64,000 bases of DNA from Papaver somniferum (lineage: Eukaryota > Streptophyta > Magnoliopsida > Ranunculales > Papaveraceae), in assembly GCF_003573695.1 (NCBI RefSeq), contig NC_039362.1, positions 196,476,168 to 196,540,167 of the forward strand, given 5' to 3'. Below are positions 11,841 to 24,920 of this stretch, in pieces. The stretch's first letter is position 1; each line of letters begins with the position of its first letter. The position numbers and the translations under genes were made by a program. A model generated the notes under the pieces. It was given only the letters and a program-made list of their open reading frames with translations. It ran no database searches and was not told the origin of the DNA.

Positions 11841-12913
11841 TTGTTTATAGATTTGTTTTTAGGTTTATTTTTTATTTTTTACTATTATTTGTTCCTTTTT
11901 ACGTTTCTTTTTGTGTCTTTGATTTACAGGTTCGAAGTGGAATACTCAGGACTTGGGAACAAAAATCTAAAAGCTAAAAGCTAAAAGCTAAAAGAGAAGA
12001 AAAAAAGACATAATTTTTTTAGGATTAATTTTTATTATTTTTTTTGTATATAGCTTTTATTTATTTATTTTTAGAATTTGTAAATAGGCTTTATTTTTCA
12101 TAATTTTTGTAATTTTTGGACTTTTTATTTGGACTTTATTCTGGACTTTTGGACATTTTTTTTAACCCTACGGAAGGGTCTTATTATTAATAAAAAAAAT
12201 TAAACTGTTTGCAGGGAAGGACGACGATTACAATATCGTCTCGGCCCCTCGGGTTCGCACATGACATAGGAGTCGTGGCCCGAGTCGACTTCAACGGTTC
12301 ATCCCCCGTCTGGTACGGAGGTAAGTCCATCGAAACACTCGCGAATCTCCTGTAAGCGAGTTACTGTATTCTTTAAGGTGATTCATTGATTGAGGACGAA
12401 TTTGTACTGTTTTTAAATTCCTAGTAAAGGGAAAGGCCTGGACAATACAAGATAAGGGTTCGGATTTCATCACCGTTCCCTTCTTGCCCGCCTTAGGAAA
12501 ACGAAACCTAACGCGAACCCAAGCTTAAAATTTGATTAGAACGAGACCGATAGGGTAAAGAGATTGGTAGGAAAATCTTTCGAAAAATATTGGTTACTCT
12601 TTTAAGCATACTTCAAAGTGCTTGATGGTTTCTGTGAGTTGAATGCGTGACTGCGCCGCCTTATGATAGCGGTGAGGCCTTGGGTATCAAATCTCCACTG
12701 AGCTTCCCTCGCCTCGATTCAACTTACATTAGCTCGGATTGATTCCAGAGGGGTGTGCTCAAATTGTAACGAATTCCTTTTCGAAGGAATAGAAGATGGT
12801 GTAGAAAACAATCTAAGTGGAGCCATCATGCTTTTTGTTTGCTAGATTCTATAGGTTTGATTTGGTCGAGTCATCCTTGTTTGTGATTGTACAGAATTCC
12901 CTTGCAATTAAGA
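11841..12913 (+). other. 5' leader of element B
   Basis: About 1 kb between primer-binding site and first ORF. It is T-rich to about 12,190, with a short AAAAGCT tandem repeat at about 11,968-11,995. GC content then rises from 12,210 to 12,800. No continuous frame or gag motif is seen. The length suggests a packaging and dimerisation leader retained from the autonomous parent. Confidence 0.5.
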
Positions 12914-14562
12914 ATGTCGAGCTGGTATGATAGAAGCCAATACAATGAATATCGACCTGAATTTGAATATGGACATCATCAGTTTTATTACCATGGTGGG
13001 AATAGTGGTTGGGAACGCCAAACTTTTCAAGGTTATGGTTCATACCATGGTGAGCCCAATCACTATCCTCACAACCATCATTCATACGAGAAAAATTCTG
13101 CTAATTCCTCTTTACTTGAGTCGACACGTAAGTTAGCTGAGACAACATGTAAGTTCGCTGAAATAAATAACTTAGTTATGGACGAAAATAATGCAATGAG
13201 TGAACTTTTTTTACCTGATTTCCTAGATTACGTCAAGAATTCGTGTGAGTCGACCCAAAATCTTTTGTTAGAGACCCAAAATAGAAATTCTCTAAAAGAT
13301 CTAAATTTCCAAAATAGTGTTTCCAATTTTACCCTTGATGTAAATAGTGAATATTTTCCTAATTAGAGGACGAGGTTAGAATAAAAGACACTACTTATTT
13401 AGATAAGGTTCAATCATCTTCGTACTATGATGATGAGGATAGCAGTAATGAATAATCTGAAATATGTAGGCATAGTGATCAGGAGTCTAGTAATCCAATT
13501 GAGCTGTATAGTGATTATATTATTTCTAGTTCAAATCCAAATAATTTTTTATGATTATTCACCTATTCAAAAGGACGAGGATTTGATTAGGGATACCACC
13601 GTTTTAGACGATGTAGTTTTTCCTTTTGATTACGAAGCCGATAGTGGTTTAGAGGAACGGGTTCATTTCGAAAATACTGTTTTAGAGTCTAGCGACTTAG
13701 AAACAATAGTCTTGGAAGAAGAAGATAGGCCCGTAGAGATGAGTAAAGATGCACTGCCTGATAATAACTTAGAAGAATCTCTTGAATATTTTAAGGACTC
13801 TGAAGAACGGAAATTCAAGAAATAATTAGAGGTCTATCTAGAGACACTGAAAACTCTAAGTTTGGGGGTGATTATCACTTACCTAGTGCCTTACCTTTAA
13901 CTCTCTGAAAGTCCCCACACTTAGGACTTGATATCTCTGCCTCGACCATTTTGAAAGATTACCTTCATACTCGTTTTCCCGAACCTAATAATGTCCAGGA
14001 AGAAGTTCAGTCGTTAGAAATCCATCCTCTGGTTGATGTGGTTTGCCCAGGCTATGATACCCAGATTGACTTTGTTTTCCCACCAAATAGTTTTCTTCCA
14101 AATGTAGGAACGTTTATATTTCAAATGTGTCGAATATTAAGTTGTGAGACTAAACCTAAATGCTTTAGGAAATTAGAATCGACACATTTGCTTAAGAATG
14201 ACCACTACTCTCATTTTGGTCAATATTGTAAGTCAAATCTTATTGACTTAGAGGATACTCAGTTATTTAGGTTATTATTGTGCGCTTCTAAAATCATATT
14301 TGAGTTTTTCCAGACTCTAGGACCTAATGATTCGGATCCCATCTATGAAGAAACGCAACCTATGAAAATATTTTATTTAGACCCTTTCTCAGAAACTGAA
14401 CCTGAACCACAATTAGATATAAATATCTTAATCAGGAAACTTGATAAGGGCATGTTATCCTTGTTCACTTTCTTGGGTTATTGTAGTTTCCTTTGGTCAT
14501 CTCTTTTTGGTTTTGAAGACCCACAGTTATTTCGGATGTTACTTTTTGATTTTATGAGGTGA
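12914..14562 (+). pseudogene. Element B ORF, acidic protein of unknown function, frame-broken
   Basis: Three open segments read as one ancestral protein of about 550 codons: 12,914-13,366 (starts MSSWYDRSQYNEYRPEFEYG, rich in Tyr, His and Gly), 13,370-13,825 (acidic, many Ser, Asp and Glu) and 13,840-14,562 (ends LLFDFMR). Frame changes are needed near 13,366, 13,550 and 13,830, and there is a stop near 13,450. No zinc knuckle, protease or RT motif is visible. The N-terminal Tyr/His-rich part might derive from the Athila gag C-terminus, but I do not recognise the rest. The central AAGTTTGGGGGT motif (13,858-13,869) falls inside the coding sequence. Confidence 0.55.
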
Positions 14563-15793
14563 CTAATTCCTTCCGATGTCTGGCTGAAGATTTTAAACTT
14601 AGCACTTCTTGGGAGGTAACCCAATCTCATGCAACACGCTAATATCTTTCCTTATCTCTTTTGCTTCAAATGGTAACAGTTTCTCCTTGTTCGTGCTTTT
14701 AATTTCATCTTTAGAACATTGAGGACAATGTTAGATTTAAGATTGGGGGTATGGGAGAAAATTTTTAGTTGCAGTATGAATAAATAAACTCCAGAGCCTA
14801 GAAATTTATGCGTATTTAGGATGGCACTAACCAATCTAAGTGGATGGAAGCATTTTGGCTGTAGGAGTCGAGGAACCAATCTGAATAGATGGAAACATCT
14901 AAAGAGTCTATTCATAAAAGCACATAGCTCAGGTGTTAGAAATAACATGATAGTTTCACCATATCTCGTTGAGTCCTTTTCACTTCTATTTTTATTTTGT
15001 TTTTAAACCATGTTTCTCTAAGTTATAGGTGGGGCCCATGATTCAAGTTGTTACCAATGTTAGGATGAATTGATTGAGTTACAAAAAAAAAAAAAAAGTT
15101 GAAAAAAAAAAAAAAATTTTGAGACCAGACCATTCGACCAAAAGGAAAATTCAATAAAGTCGACCACGGGTACCCTTGTATATGCCAGTTGTGTTGACCT
15201 AGAGTTAGGTTATCGACCACTGGTACCCTTGTATATGTCAGTGTGTTGATATTAGTCAGACTAGTATCTCAATCCATTAGGATAGGTTCATTTTGGCGGA
15301 GGCCTTCAGACAGATATGGGAAACGTCGTTCACTTAGTAAACATCAAAATCATCTGTGTTTTTCTATATCCATCTCTTAATCTTTCTATGTGATTAGTTT
15401 GACTCTGAATATGATGTCCATAGTGCAACTATCTGAGCAGAGCTCTGTCACTTATATATGAATTTTAGTATGCTTGAGTGCAAACTCGTGTACATCAATT
15501 GGAATTTCGCATCAGGGTACTTCCTATTGTAGTCAATAAGTATGCCAACCAAGGAGATTCTTTAGTGCCTTCCAAGGTTCGTTGTAGATAGCTAGGGTCT
15601 GGAGTATTAAGGTTTTGTGGGTATATCTCTTGTAAGCCCTCCCGAGACATTAAATCGGCCACTAGGTCCACCTAGGGGTTTAAAGGCTTGTTGCATACGC
15701 TAAATGCAATCGACGATTCCTGCGACAGTGAGTTAGGATTTTATTTTCTATTTGATTTGCTCGGGACTAGCAAATAATAAGTTTGGGGGTACT
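14563..15793 (+). other. 3' untranslated region of element B with hairpin and polypurine tracts
   Basis: Matches 9,120-10,100 of element A. Contains the inverted repeat ACATTG-AGGA-CAATGT (14,716-14,731), a following purine tract (AAGATTGGGGGTATGGGAG) and, at the LTR border, AATAATAAGTTTGGGGGTAC. Two poly-A runs lie at 15,083-15,115. No gene is seen. Confidence 0.7.
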
Positions 15794-17319
15794 TGATAGA
15801 CGCATTTATGTGTCATATATAACCCAACTTTATATATTGTTAGTACCCATTTTTGTACTTATTATGGTATTTTATTTATTTGTAGGTGTTTTTGGAAAAA
15901 TAAGGTTTTGCGGCGAAAGTGACTGAAAATGTGGCATTTGGACCTCTGTAAACAGTGAACCGGAAGTACCCCGAAAGTATGCCGGAAGCGCCCCAGAAAT
16001 GCACCGGAAATGTCCCAGAAATGTCTCATAGGAACCCAGAAAAATTATTATTTCCCCCCAAAAAAAGGATGTTTCCACCCCAGTTGCTAAAGGGACACCC
16101 AACAGTGGTTAGGGGGGCACCCTTTCTTCACGATTCAAAAAAACAAAATGGCGGGAAAATCTTATGCCATGCACACTCCACTGGCAGTTTAGGGTTCGAT
16201 CTTGTGTGGGCTTTGAGCGAGATTCAATCGCTGGAAATGACTGCGATGGACCTAATATAGCCTAACAGGCTGGGTACAATGAATTGGATCGAAAAACTTG
16301 GGCTGAACAATCCGTTAGAGAAGATCAAAGTTAAACAGGGACCGAAGCATCCTGGAAAGAATATATGGAAGATACTCGAGTAAAGAGGGAAGATATTGTA
16401 CCTAGAAGGATATATATCGAATCCTAGAAGATAGAAATACCAAATATCTTCTATTAACGCATAATCAGAGTTCACAGGGAAACAAATCTTGGTTATTCCC
16501 GTGATAATAAAGAAAAGATATGTGGGATTAAACCAAGAATATTTTGGTTGCTGTCGAGTATAAATAGGATGTTGAGGTGATAGAAAAAGGGTATCAATAG
16601 TTTGGGGAAGGTTTGGGACGCAGAGGAGCGAAGAAGAAGGATTAAAAGAATTTCCCACCTGCTGCTGCTGCTGCTGCCATTAGAGGACCTTGAAGAACAC
16701 GAAGAACGGACTGCACAGAGCAGTCTTATTTTCTACAGCGTCAACAGCAGCAGCAGAGTGTCGTTGTTTTACTGCATCTCCCTGGTATCGTTTCTTTCTG
16801 GACGTATTTTGTGGGTCACAGAACCACTGTTTTATAACTTTTGACTCTTTTAATCATATTTTGAGCATCAAATATATATTTTTAGAACATGGTTATTATG
16901 AATAGCTAAACCCCATTACTGGGATGATGGAGGAAACCATTCTTTATGCATGAGTAATTCCATTTAATTCTTTTATGCCTATTTGCACTATTATGAGTTG
17001 ATTTATGATTTTTCTTGATTATTTGTGATTTTATCTGATGATGTATGCTTAGTCTAGGAACTCTTGATGCATCATGCTTATGATTTACATCTAATACTTT
17101 ACAAAATCTATTTTTGGAAAAGAAAAGAGTCGATATTTGTTATCATTATAAGCTATAATTGTCTAGAATTAATAGTTGATTCGCATGAGTATAAGAATTG
17201 GTGGAATCATGAGTCCTAGTATCTCTTGATCCTGTGAAAATTTTTGTATATATTTTTGTTTTGAAAATATTTTCAAGTCCGAGCAACGAACTTTTATTTA
17301 CCACACGAAAAATACTACA
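15794..17319 (+). repeat. 3' LTR of element B
   Basis: Starts TGATAGACGC after the terminal polypurine tract and ends near AATACTACA. It aligns with the 5' LTR across its length with scattered substitutions and a few small indels. The beginning reads GTGTCATATATAACCC where the 5' LTR reads TTTTTCTAATATAGCCC. Confidence 0.85.
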
Positions 17320-18796
17320 AAAAAGGGGAACCTCAATTACTAAGGGGAGCCCTAATTGATATTGGCACCAAGCAGCTGGATAAGGGGAACCTTCATCTCC
17401 TTCGTTTGAAACTGGTTTTGGCGGGAAAAGGTGCTCTTCAGAAAAACATAATTAGGGTTCGTATTTTGGAGGCAATTTAGAGTGACTCAATGGTAGAAAC
17501 TTCTTGGGATGATTTGATTGGGCTTAACAGACTTGGTGTATATCTTTGGTTTGACTGAATTTGGTTATATAATCCAAACAAAGAGAACATGCAGCACGTT
17601 CAGGAAAAGAGTTATTCACGGGTTTACACGAGTTTTTTGTGGAAGATTTCGTGGCTACATAGTTTCAGAGTTGTCTGATATGAGGGAGAAATTCGTTTGG
17701 AGCATGTTGAATACCAGCAGACGCGCGAACAAGATCATTCTTCAAAACATGGGTAGTATTTTTTATAGGAATTTTTTGTTAGTAAACACGAGATGGACTC
17801 ACTCTGCTACGAGCATTCAGCGTGTTGGGTTGAAACATGACTGCAGAAGACGCGTATAAGAATTAAACAGGGAATAAAATCCCGGTACTTACAACTGCAG
17901 ACATGGAAAATATTTCCGAGAATATTATCATTACTACGAGAAGATTTTGGAGTTAATATCGTGATATCTTGGTACTGATGGGTATATAAGGCTTCTGGAT
18001 GTTTTAGAGTGGGGTGTCGAGACTTGGAGGTCGAGAGGATAGTTTGGGAGAATTACAGAGCACCAGAGAGTCGAGAAGATCAAATTGCAGAGACTCCATT
18101 TCTGCTGCTGCAAAGCTGAAGAACACGAAGAACAGACTTACCAGGACAGTCGTTTTCCAACAGTGACAACGATACATAGCCGTGGGTCGTACAGCTACAT
18201 GACAACGACTGTTCTCATTTATCGTTCTCTGTAACAGCTGGTTTGTAACAGAAATAAGTGTTACAAACCCGTTTTTTAATATTTTCTCTCCATTCCATCA
18301 TTTGTACACCACCTTTGAGCAATAATAATGATTTTTGAGCGTGTTTCCAACATGATGAGCGGCTAATTCTCTCACAACCAAGGAAATGAGGAAGCTATTT
18401 ACGCATGAATAATTGGTAATTATTTATTTTCTCTAATTTATAATTTATAATTCACTCAATCACTACTTTTGCAGAGTTTTTAATTGGCAAAATTTTCTTC
18501 ATTAGTTGTGATTCAATTAGATAGGTTATGCTTTGTTTAGATAATTTATGCTTAGGGGATACAATTAATTTTTGAGAATTTGCCTGATTATTTGTGAATT
18601 AAGAAATAAGAGACTTGAAATATAATTAGAGTTTTGAATTATTTACCATAATTTATTCATGTGTAATAGTGGAATCAGTGTCTTGGTTGTTCCTAATATC
18701 TTGATATCACTTTATTTGAGTTTGCTATATTTTTAGTTTAAAAAATTAAATCTAGAATCTTTTGCTTTCACAAGTCTTACGAACCTTTTTACTACA
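17320..18796 (+). repeat. 3' LTR of element A, right part
   Basis: Continuation of the LTR split at 10,295. It matches 4,100-5,578 at roughly 97% by eye. TATA box at 17,983-17,990. It ends near ACTACA at 18,796, after which minus-strand Copia gag follows directly. Confidence 0.85.
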
Positions 18797-20334
18797 ACTA
18801 AATTGAAAATCACATCACTTTCCTTAGTATTTTTTCAAGAAAACTCTCAACATTTATCAACTGAGTGTCATTCTTGTGACTAACTTTTGGTCCCTTTTTG
18901 GCTGTGGGGGACTTCATGACCCATTTAAAGTTGGGTTTTGCAGGAGCAACTTTCTCGTTCATACCATTAAGATCATTGTCCTTTTGGATATTTTTTGAAG
19001 CAAACTTTCTCCAATTTGGAACATCTGATCTTGTCTTCGCATTTGCAAAGTCATCTCTTTTTCTATAATAGAGTCTTTTACGAGATGAACTTGTGGAGCG
19101 ATAAGAAAAATTTGAACTATCATTATAATAATTCTTTTGCCTAAACTTAGGACAATAACGATCTGAGTTCTTTTGAGGAGCAAGCTTAGACAATTAGTTT
19201 TACACAAAATAAAGTGCATCTTGCATCTTACAAACTTCGCATCCCCGTTGCGAGTTCCATTTTATTACCACAATAGTAACGATGCTTTTTAATATACGAA
19301 GTCTGAGTTTTAATGTTACCTTTTTTTGAAACCTCTTGCGTTGGATCTCGACGAGTTTTCTTCTCATTCTTATCTTTGTTCAACGTTGTTGCTTTCTTGA
19401 TATTAGCAGAAGTGCTCTCTTCGATGATTTCCCTTGAAGAGTCTGGTTGAACATGAATCTTAGGCTTGACTGGATTTACTTCTTTACATGAAATTGTAGC
19501 ATTTTTGACAACAGTGGAAACCTCTGGTTGAGAAGATTTTTTCGCTTTAACAGATTTTATATCATTGTTATCGTTGGAAGCACTTGATTCCTTATATCCC
19601 ATCCTCATGTATCACCATGATATATTCCTGCTTCTAACAACGAGGATAAATTTTTTGTACTATCATTGGACTTTTTAAAGTATAAATTTTCTTCTTCCAA
19701 TGTCTTGATATCATCAAGAGCACCCGATAGATCAGAGTCAAATCATTTTTCTTGTGATAGATATTCACCTTCTTTCTCTTCAAAACTCTTTTGTTGAGAG
19801 ATAATTCTTGCTTCAGATTCAGCAGTTTTCTTTTCAGACAAAAAGAGATATCTCTAAAGATTCTCGCATTCGAGACTTTTTGAGTTTAACACTTCTATAC
19901 GACCTTTTAAGAAGAGAATCATAAAAGCGATAACCAATATAATCTTCTTCGAAAACCTTTTTCAGTTCTTGTTCTCACGATAAAGAGGAGTCATAAAACG
20001 AACGAAGTACGAAGTTCTCATGTTTTTATTTTTCAAAGGATCCAGTATTTTAGAGTATTCTGAGACATCCTTTTCTACATCTTGTTCAAAATCTGAGTCA
20101 TCATCATCGGAAATTTCATCCAACCCTTTTTTCCATCAGTCTTTATATCATTAACAAGATTAACTTTTCTAGTAGATTCTCTTGTGATGATTTCATGAAG
20201 GTATTCATATATGGATTTGTAGATGCCATCATTAACTGAAACATTCTCAGGTTCTATAAAAACCATTTTTAGATTCCAGTCTTATAAGTTTGATCGCACC
20301 AAACACAGATTGTTAGATCTTTTCGTGTTTGCCT
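18797..20334 (-). pseudogene. gag: SIRE-like Copia gag, degraded
   Basis: On the minus strand, just downstream of a primer-binding site, frame fragments (20,266-20,075; 19,608-19,228; 19,193-18,810) spell a lysine-rich gag-like protein. It opens with MVFIEPENVSVNDGIYKSIY, has an acidic DDDDSDF stretch and a zinc-knuckle-like RYYCGNKMELATG in which the His and last Cys seem lost. It ends with KSPTAKKGPKVSHKNDTQL. At least three frameshifts or stops separate the parts. The 3' end is cut off by element A; no protease, integrase or RT follows. Confidence 0.6.
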
Positions 20335-20346
20335 GCTCTGATACTA
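20335..20346 (-). promoter_or_regulatory. Primer-binding site of the Copia element
   Basis: Minus strand reads TAGTATCAGAGC, one base from the TGGTATCAGAGC site complementary to initiator tRNA-Met used by most plant Copia elements. It sits two bases from an LTR end (CA at 20,349). Confidence 0.75.
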
Positions 20347-20348
20347 AT

Positions 20349-22967
20349 TGAAAAGACGAGGGCCCCAAATACACAACAATCTTTTTATTTCAACATATAA
20401 ATCCGATACCAGGTGTGATCGTATATGGACAAAGTCGAGACAATACGAAAACTTGATATTCACTTGATAATAGTTACCGTCCGAAACCGATTTACTATTG
20501 GATTAATATCAAGTGTGAGAAGCGGGGGTCTAACAACCACACCCAATAATTCGTTCGGAAATATGTATGGACTAACTCCAATATAAATCCGTGAGAATCA
20601 AACTACATAGTCAGATTCAATTAAGGAAATATATCCAAGAGTTATATGTCAATTTCTCCATACAATCCTCAATCTAACAGATATAAATCCGTGAACCCGA
20701 TTGATATGAGAAATAACTTGAACGGTATCAAGAAACAATGTTCAAGTGTCAATCAATTATTACTCAACAAACAAGGTCGGATTTCCCAATTGATTGAACT
20801 ACGCATAACCTGCGATATTCCAATTATATAAACAAATATAATGCAGAAAAGAAATAACACAGACACCAGAAATTTTGTTAACGAGGAAACCACAAATGCA
20901 TAAATATCCCAGGACCTAGTCCAGATTGAACACCACACTTTATTAAGCCACTACAAACACTAGACTATTACAAGTTAACTTCAACTGGAATGTAGTTGAT
21001 CCCTAACCAATGTCACACTGATCAAGGACAGTCATGCTCCTTACACCTCTTAATTCCACAACTAAGAGTTTCTACCACCCAAAGTCGAAGACTTATAAAC
21101 CAATTTTTCTCCCACTGAAAAGTCTATTCAGATAGAAAAATATGTCTCCCACAGAAATACCTATGAAGTTTTGTTCTGTCTTATGATAAATCAAGGTGCA
21201 CAGGAACCAATTGATAATCCGGTCTTATATTCCCGAAGAATAGCCTAGAAATATCAGTCACCTCACAATAACTTACCTATATAGTAGTACTTTTTATATC
21301 TTACTTATTGATCATAAATCTCGAGCAAATCTTAGTGAAGATAATACTCAATACAATAAAACAAGTAAGATCAGAATACACAACTATAGAGAAAATAGTT
21401 GGATCTGGCTTCAGAATCCGAGTGAAGTCTTCAAGTCATTAGCCAATAATGGTTTTAGGAAAAACCTAGGTTAAAGGAGAATGACTCTAGTCACAACTAG
21501 TATCACACATGAGTTGTGGGGATTAGGTTTCCCAGTTGCTAGAGTTCTCCTTTATATATCCTTTCAGACCATGGTTTGCTAAGTTAGCTTAGAAACAAAA
21601 GATTCCATATTCACCGTTAGACGAAAAATCCGATTTAAGTTACAAGCTATGTTTTTCTTGAAACCAAAGCAATACCTCTCCACCATATGGTCTTAGCTTG
21701 TCACAAACAAATGAAATATACCTTCATTTAGATATGGGTAACCGTACCTAAACGTGTATATTGAGTTGGCTCAATAATAGTTAACCAAAGTTAACCATAT
21801 GAACACTTTAGTCTTAATCACATTCATCTAACACATATGGATCAACTATGATGATCAATCAATCATGAAAGATAATCAAATGAATCTAATTGTGTTTCAT
21901 AGACTTGTTCAATTATTAATCATCACATAAAATTATATATGATCCAATTGAAACAAAATTGGATTGATTCTTAATCGTCCAAAGTACTTATATAAGAATA
22001 AATTCATGAACATTTAAGCCACGGTTTGCAAAGATTGCATTCTTTAATATATAAACGTATTTTTTCATAAGTATGTAAACATATTTAACCGATTTTAGGA
22101 CTTGAACCACTTAAGTTAGCAAACGTGAATTCATAATTAAGTTCCGGACATTGGTCTTGACCAACAGTTTGCAAACGCAAAAAACTTAGTTCCCGGACTT
22201 CCAAAGTTAAAATAGTTCGCATACTGGTATGCTAACTTATTTTCCGGACCTGAATCATACCAACACAGTTCGCATACTGGTATGCATACTGTGATGTATT
22301 CCAGACATATGTTTTAGTTTTAAACTCCCATTTGAATCATTGAAACATTCTTTGAAGATGACAATGGTTGTCTCACACAAACCATTAGATAATAACCAAT
22401 TTTTAATTGATCGAATGATCAATACAAAACTTTCCAAGTCGACATCAAATGACTGTCTTATAGAAATCATGTAAGATGTTTCAAGGAAATTTCCACATGA
22501 TCATCTTTTGACTTATTATTTAGTTTCAACAAATAAATTGTTTCCAACTAAACTCTCGTCAAGTATAATGATGAACGTAGCAAACACAAAAAGCTATCAA
22601 CACATATTTCGAGAAATAGATAAGCGAGTTATACTTAGCTCTATATAAAATGTGTATGATATGCAAGTCTATATATGAATACGACTTTGTCTCAATAGGA
22701 GATAGAGAAGAATAGAATAGACTTCTGAGTGATAGATAAGTTTTAGTATCCACCTACCTTTTGTTGATGAAGTTCCTCCGAGTTATTCAGTAGATCTTCT
22801 TCTTCATTTGTAAGCGCCGTGAATTATAAAGCTCAACTCACAATCTATCCTAGTACGAAACTTCTATAGGTAGACTAGAAAAGAAGACTATAGTTTTGAT
22901 CAACTTAACTTGACAAGCAAGCTTGAGATAGCAACACTTGCGAGTTCGACCGAGCAATGCTCTAACA
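20349..22967 (-). repeat. Copia (SIRE-like) 5' LTR, minus strand
   Basis: About 2.6 kb, starting TGTTAGAGC (22,967) and ending CTTTTCA (20,349) on the minus strand, next to the primer-binding site. The plus-strand wording GTTAACGAGGAAACC and GGACCTAGTCCAGATTGAACACC is what I associate with SIRE/Maximus LTRs. No gene is seen inside. Confidence 0.65.
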
Positions 22968-24469
22968 AAGTGATTAGGGATTAACGTACAAGTGAAATTT
23001 ACTTTAATTATTATAAAGCAATTATAATGCGGAAAAGTAAAGTAAATGGCACAATAAGATTTTGTTAACGAGGAAACCGCAAGAAAAAAGAAAAAAACGG
23101 GACCTACTCCAGTTTTGAATACTCTCAGAATTAAATCGCTATACAAAATCTAATACCAACTTCGTATAGTTGGGAACAATCATACTACCCCCAGCTACTT
23201 AGTTCCCTCAGTATCCCCGCACCTTCGACTTCTAGAGTCATGCACGTGAATAACAAGTCCTTTGGATCGTATACCAAACAGAAAGTGAAGAATATGTTTG
23301 GTAACCACTCTAATCAATCTTGCTAGAAGATATTGTTTGAGTCATTTGCAAAGGCTTTTATGTTTAATAGAATAAACTCCTTTGTCCGGTTAGATCAATC
23401 TATCTTTTGACTACCGAAATAATCAAGTTTATATTCTCACTCAATCAATATAGATCTTAAAGAGAAACTATGTAGAATAACGATCTCACGTAACTAATCA
23501 ATCAAATCTATCAAAGATAAATTAACTTTAGTTGGATCCCAGCCAATCAAGGTTTGTGCACTAAATCCAGAAGATACGAAAACTAATAAGAATTCTTTTT
23601 CGTCTTCAAATGTTCTATTGCCTTCAAATACATGCACAAAAACACTTGAATCCTCTTTTTATCCATCACACACAGAATGGAGTATGTTAAAAATGGATTA
23701 TCACAAGATGTCTTTAAATCTAACAACAGTTCTAAAGATCCCGTCGATACTTTAATCTAGCCTGAGTGAATCTTATATAAGAAGCGAAGATTCTCAAGAA
23801 TAAACAAACTAGGTGCAATCAAAATTTTAGCAACCGTTAGTCAATCAAATCAAATCGAAAAATAATAACACTGCAATTATCTAGTTTGCCACCAACGGTA
23901 CTCGTAGAGCTTCTAGATTCTACAGAAGTCTTTAAACGTGTGGTCATAAGAGATTTCACCTAACTAGGATAGTTTCCTCTCCGAATAGACGGATCCACCA
24001 GAAACAACAAGAAATGAAGTTTTCTTGGCTCTTAGGATAGTTTGATAGAAATGCAAACTTAGGTATTTATTGACCAAGGATATTTGGACACCAAGGAATT
24101 TCCAAAACCGAAAATATACTAAAGACATGTAATCAATGCCCAAATTCGATTTTTCTGATTCCAACAAATGCAATCTAATATTTTCTGAAATCTCTCATAG
24201 AAAATCTTCAATTCGTAAATGCACATTACTAATTTTTATTCTCTAAAACTATGAATTAATTGCTGGTAATTAAAGCATATAAAACAAAAAACCTTAATTA
24301 AAAGGTTCTTAATTTATTTCGGTTACAGTATAACCTTGAGTACTAAGGAATATCTTTGAACAATAAATGATAAGAGTTAAACTCGTGTTCAAAGTATGTT
24401 GAGATCTATACACAACAAACCCTAATTCCGAAACTACACAAGTTCATGAAGAAATTATGTAACTCATGG

Positions 24470-24920
24470 AAAATTGGATTTGCATCTTGGAATCGGTTCT
24501 ACCACACTTCCAAACAAGTTTAGAATTGGTTCTACCATAATTCCAAGACTACTATGTGATTGGTCATACCAAGTCACAATGGTTAGTTGTAATTTGTCCT
24601 ACCAAGTCACATACATGAGTTCAGATCGGTTCTACCTGAACATGGTACCTACTTGTGATTAGTCATAGCAGTCACTAGGATCGGACACACCAATTATAAG
24701 GATTGGTCACATAACCACTTATGATCGGCCATACCAATTACCAGAATCGGTCACACCAATTACAAGGATCGATCGTGCCATCTCATGGTGATTACTTAGG
24801 ATCGGTTACACCAATTACCATAATCGGTCATACCAATTAAGTCTAGGCTTCTGTGATCGATTATACCAAGATACATAACCTAAATTAAGATCAGTTATAC
24901 CAACTTACACATATTGGTCA
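24470..24920. repeat. Degenerate minisatellite inside the Copia-type LTR
   Basis: More than ten irregular copies of a GATCGGTCATACCAATTAC-like unit occur at 20-50 bp spacing, for example near 24,740, 24,765, 24,800 and 24,825. A few related units lie near 3,365-3,420. The function is unknown. Confidence 0.6.

Larger units (their letters stand above)
10296..17319 (+). mobile_element. Element B: non-autonomous Athila-related LTR element nested in A
   Basis: Two LTRs of about 1.5 kb (10,296-11,817 and 15,794-17,319), highly similar, flank 4.0 kb of internal sequence with a primer-binding site, a non-pol ORF and a terminal polypurine tract. No protease, RT or integrase motif occurs in any frame. 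The insertion site duplicates about AAAGG of element A's LTR, with one ambiguous base. The first and last parts of B resemble A, so B was probably mobilised by Athila-type proteins supplied in trans. Confidence 0.85.
3912..18796 (+). mobile_element. Element A: Athila-like Ty3/Gypsy element, chimeric and split by a nested insertion
   Basis: Plus-strand LTR retrotransposon bounded by LTRs starting TGATAGACGC at 3,912 and 10,101. The 3' LTR resumes at about 17,320 after a 7-kb nested element (B). Reverse transcriptase with an FMDD box followed by DFSVFG, plus the order RT-RNase H-integrase, place it in the Athila lineage. The primer-binding site, all of gag and the protease catalytic region are missing. 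Instead the 5' LTR runs into 120 bp of antisense Copia gag and then directly into the protease C-terminus. No target-site duplication is visible because the right flank is Copia gag and the left flank is not. It is inactive. Confidence 0.85.

Noticed and set aside
24470..24920. Possible CRISPR-like array
   Set aside because: Units are degenerate and irregularly spaced, with no uniform spacers, and the context is a plant LTR.
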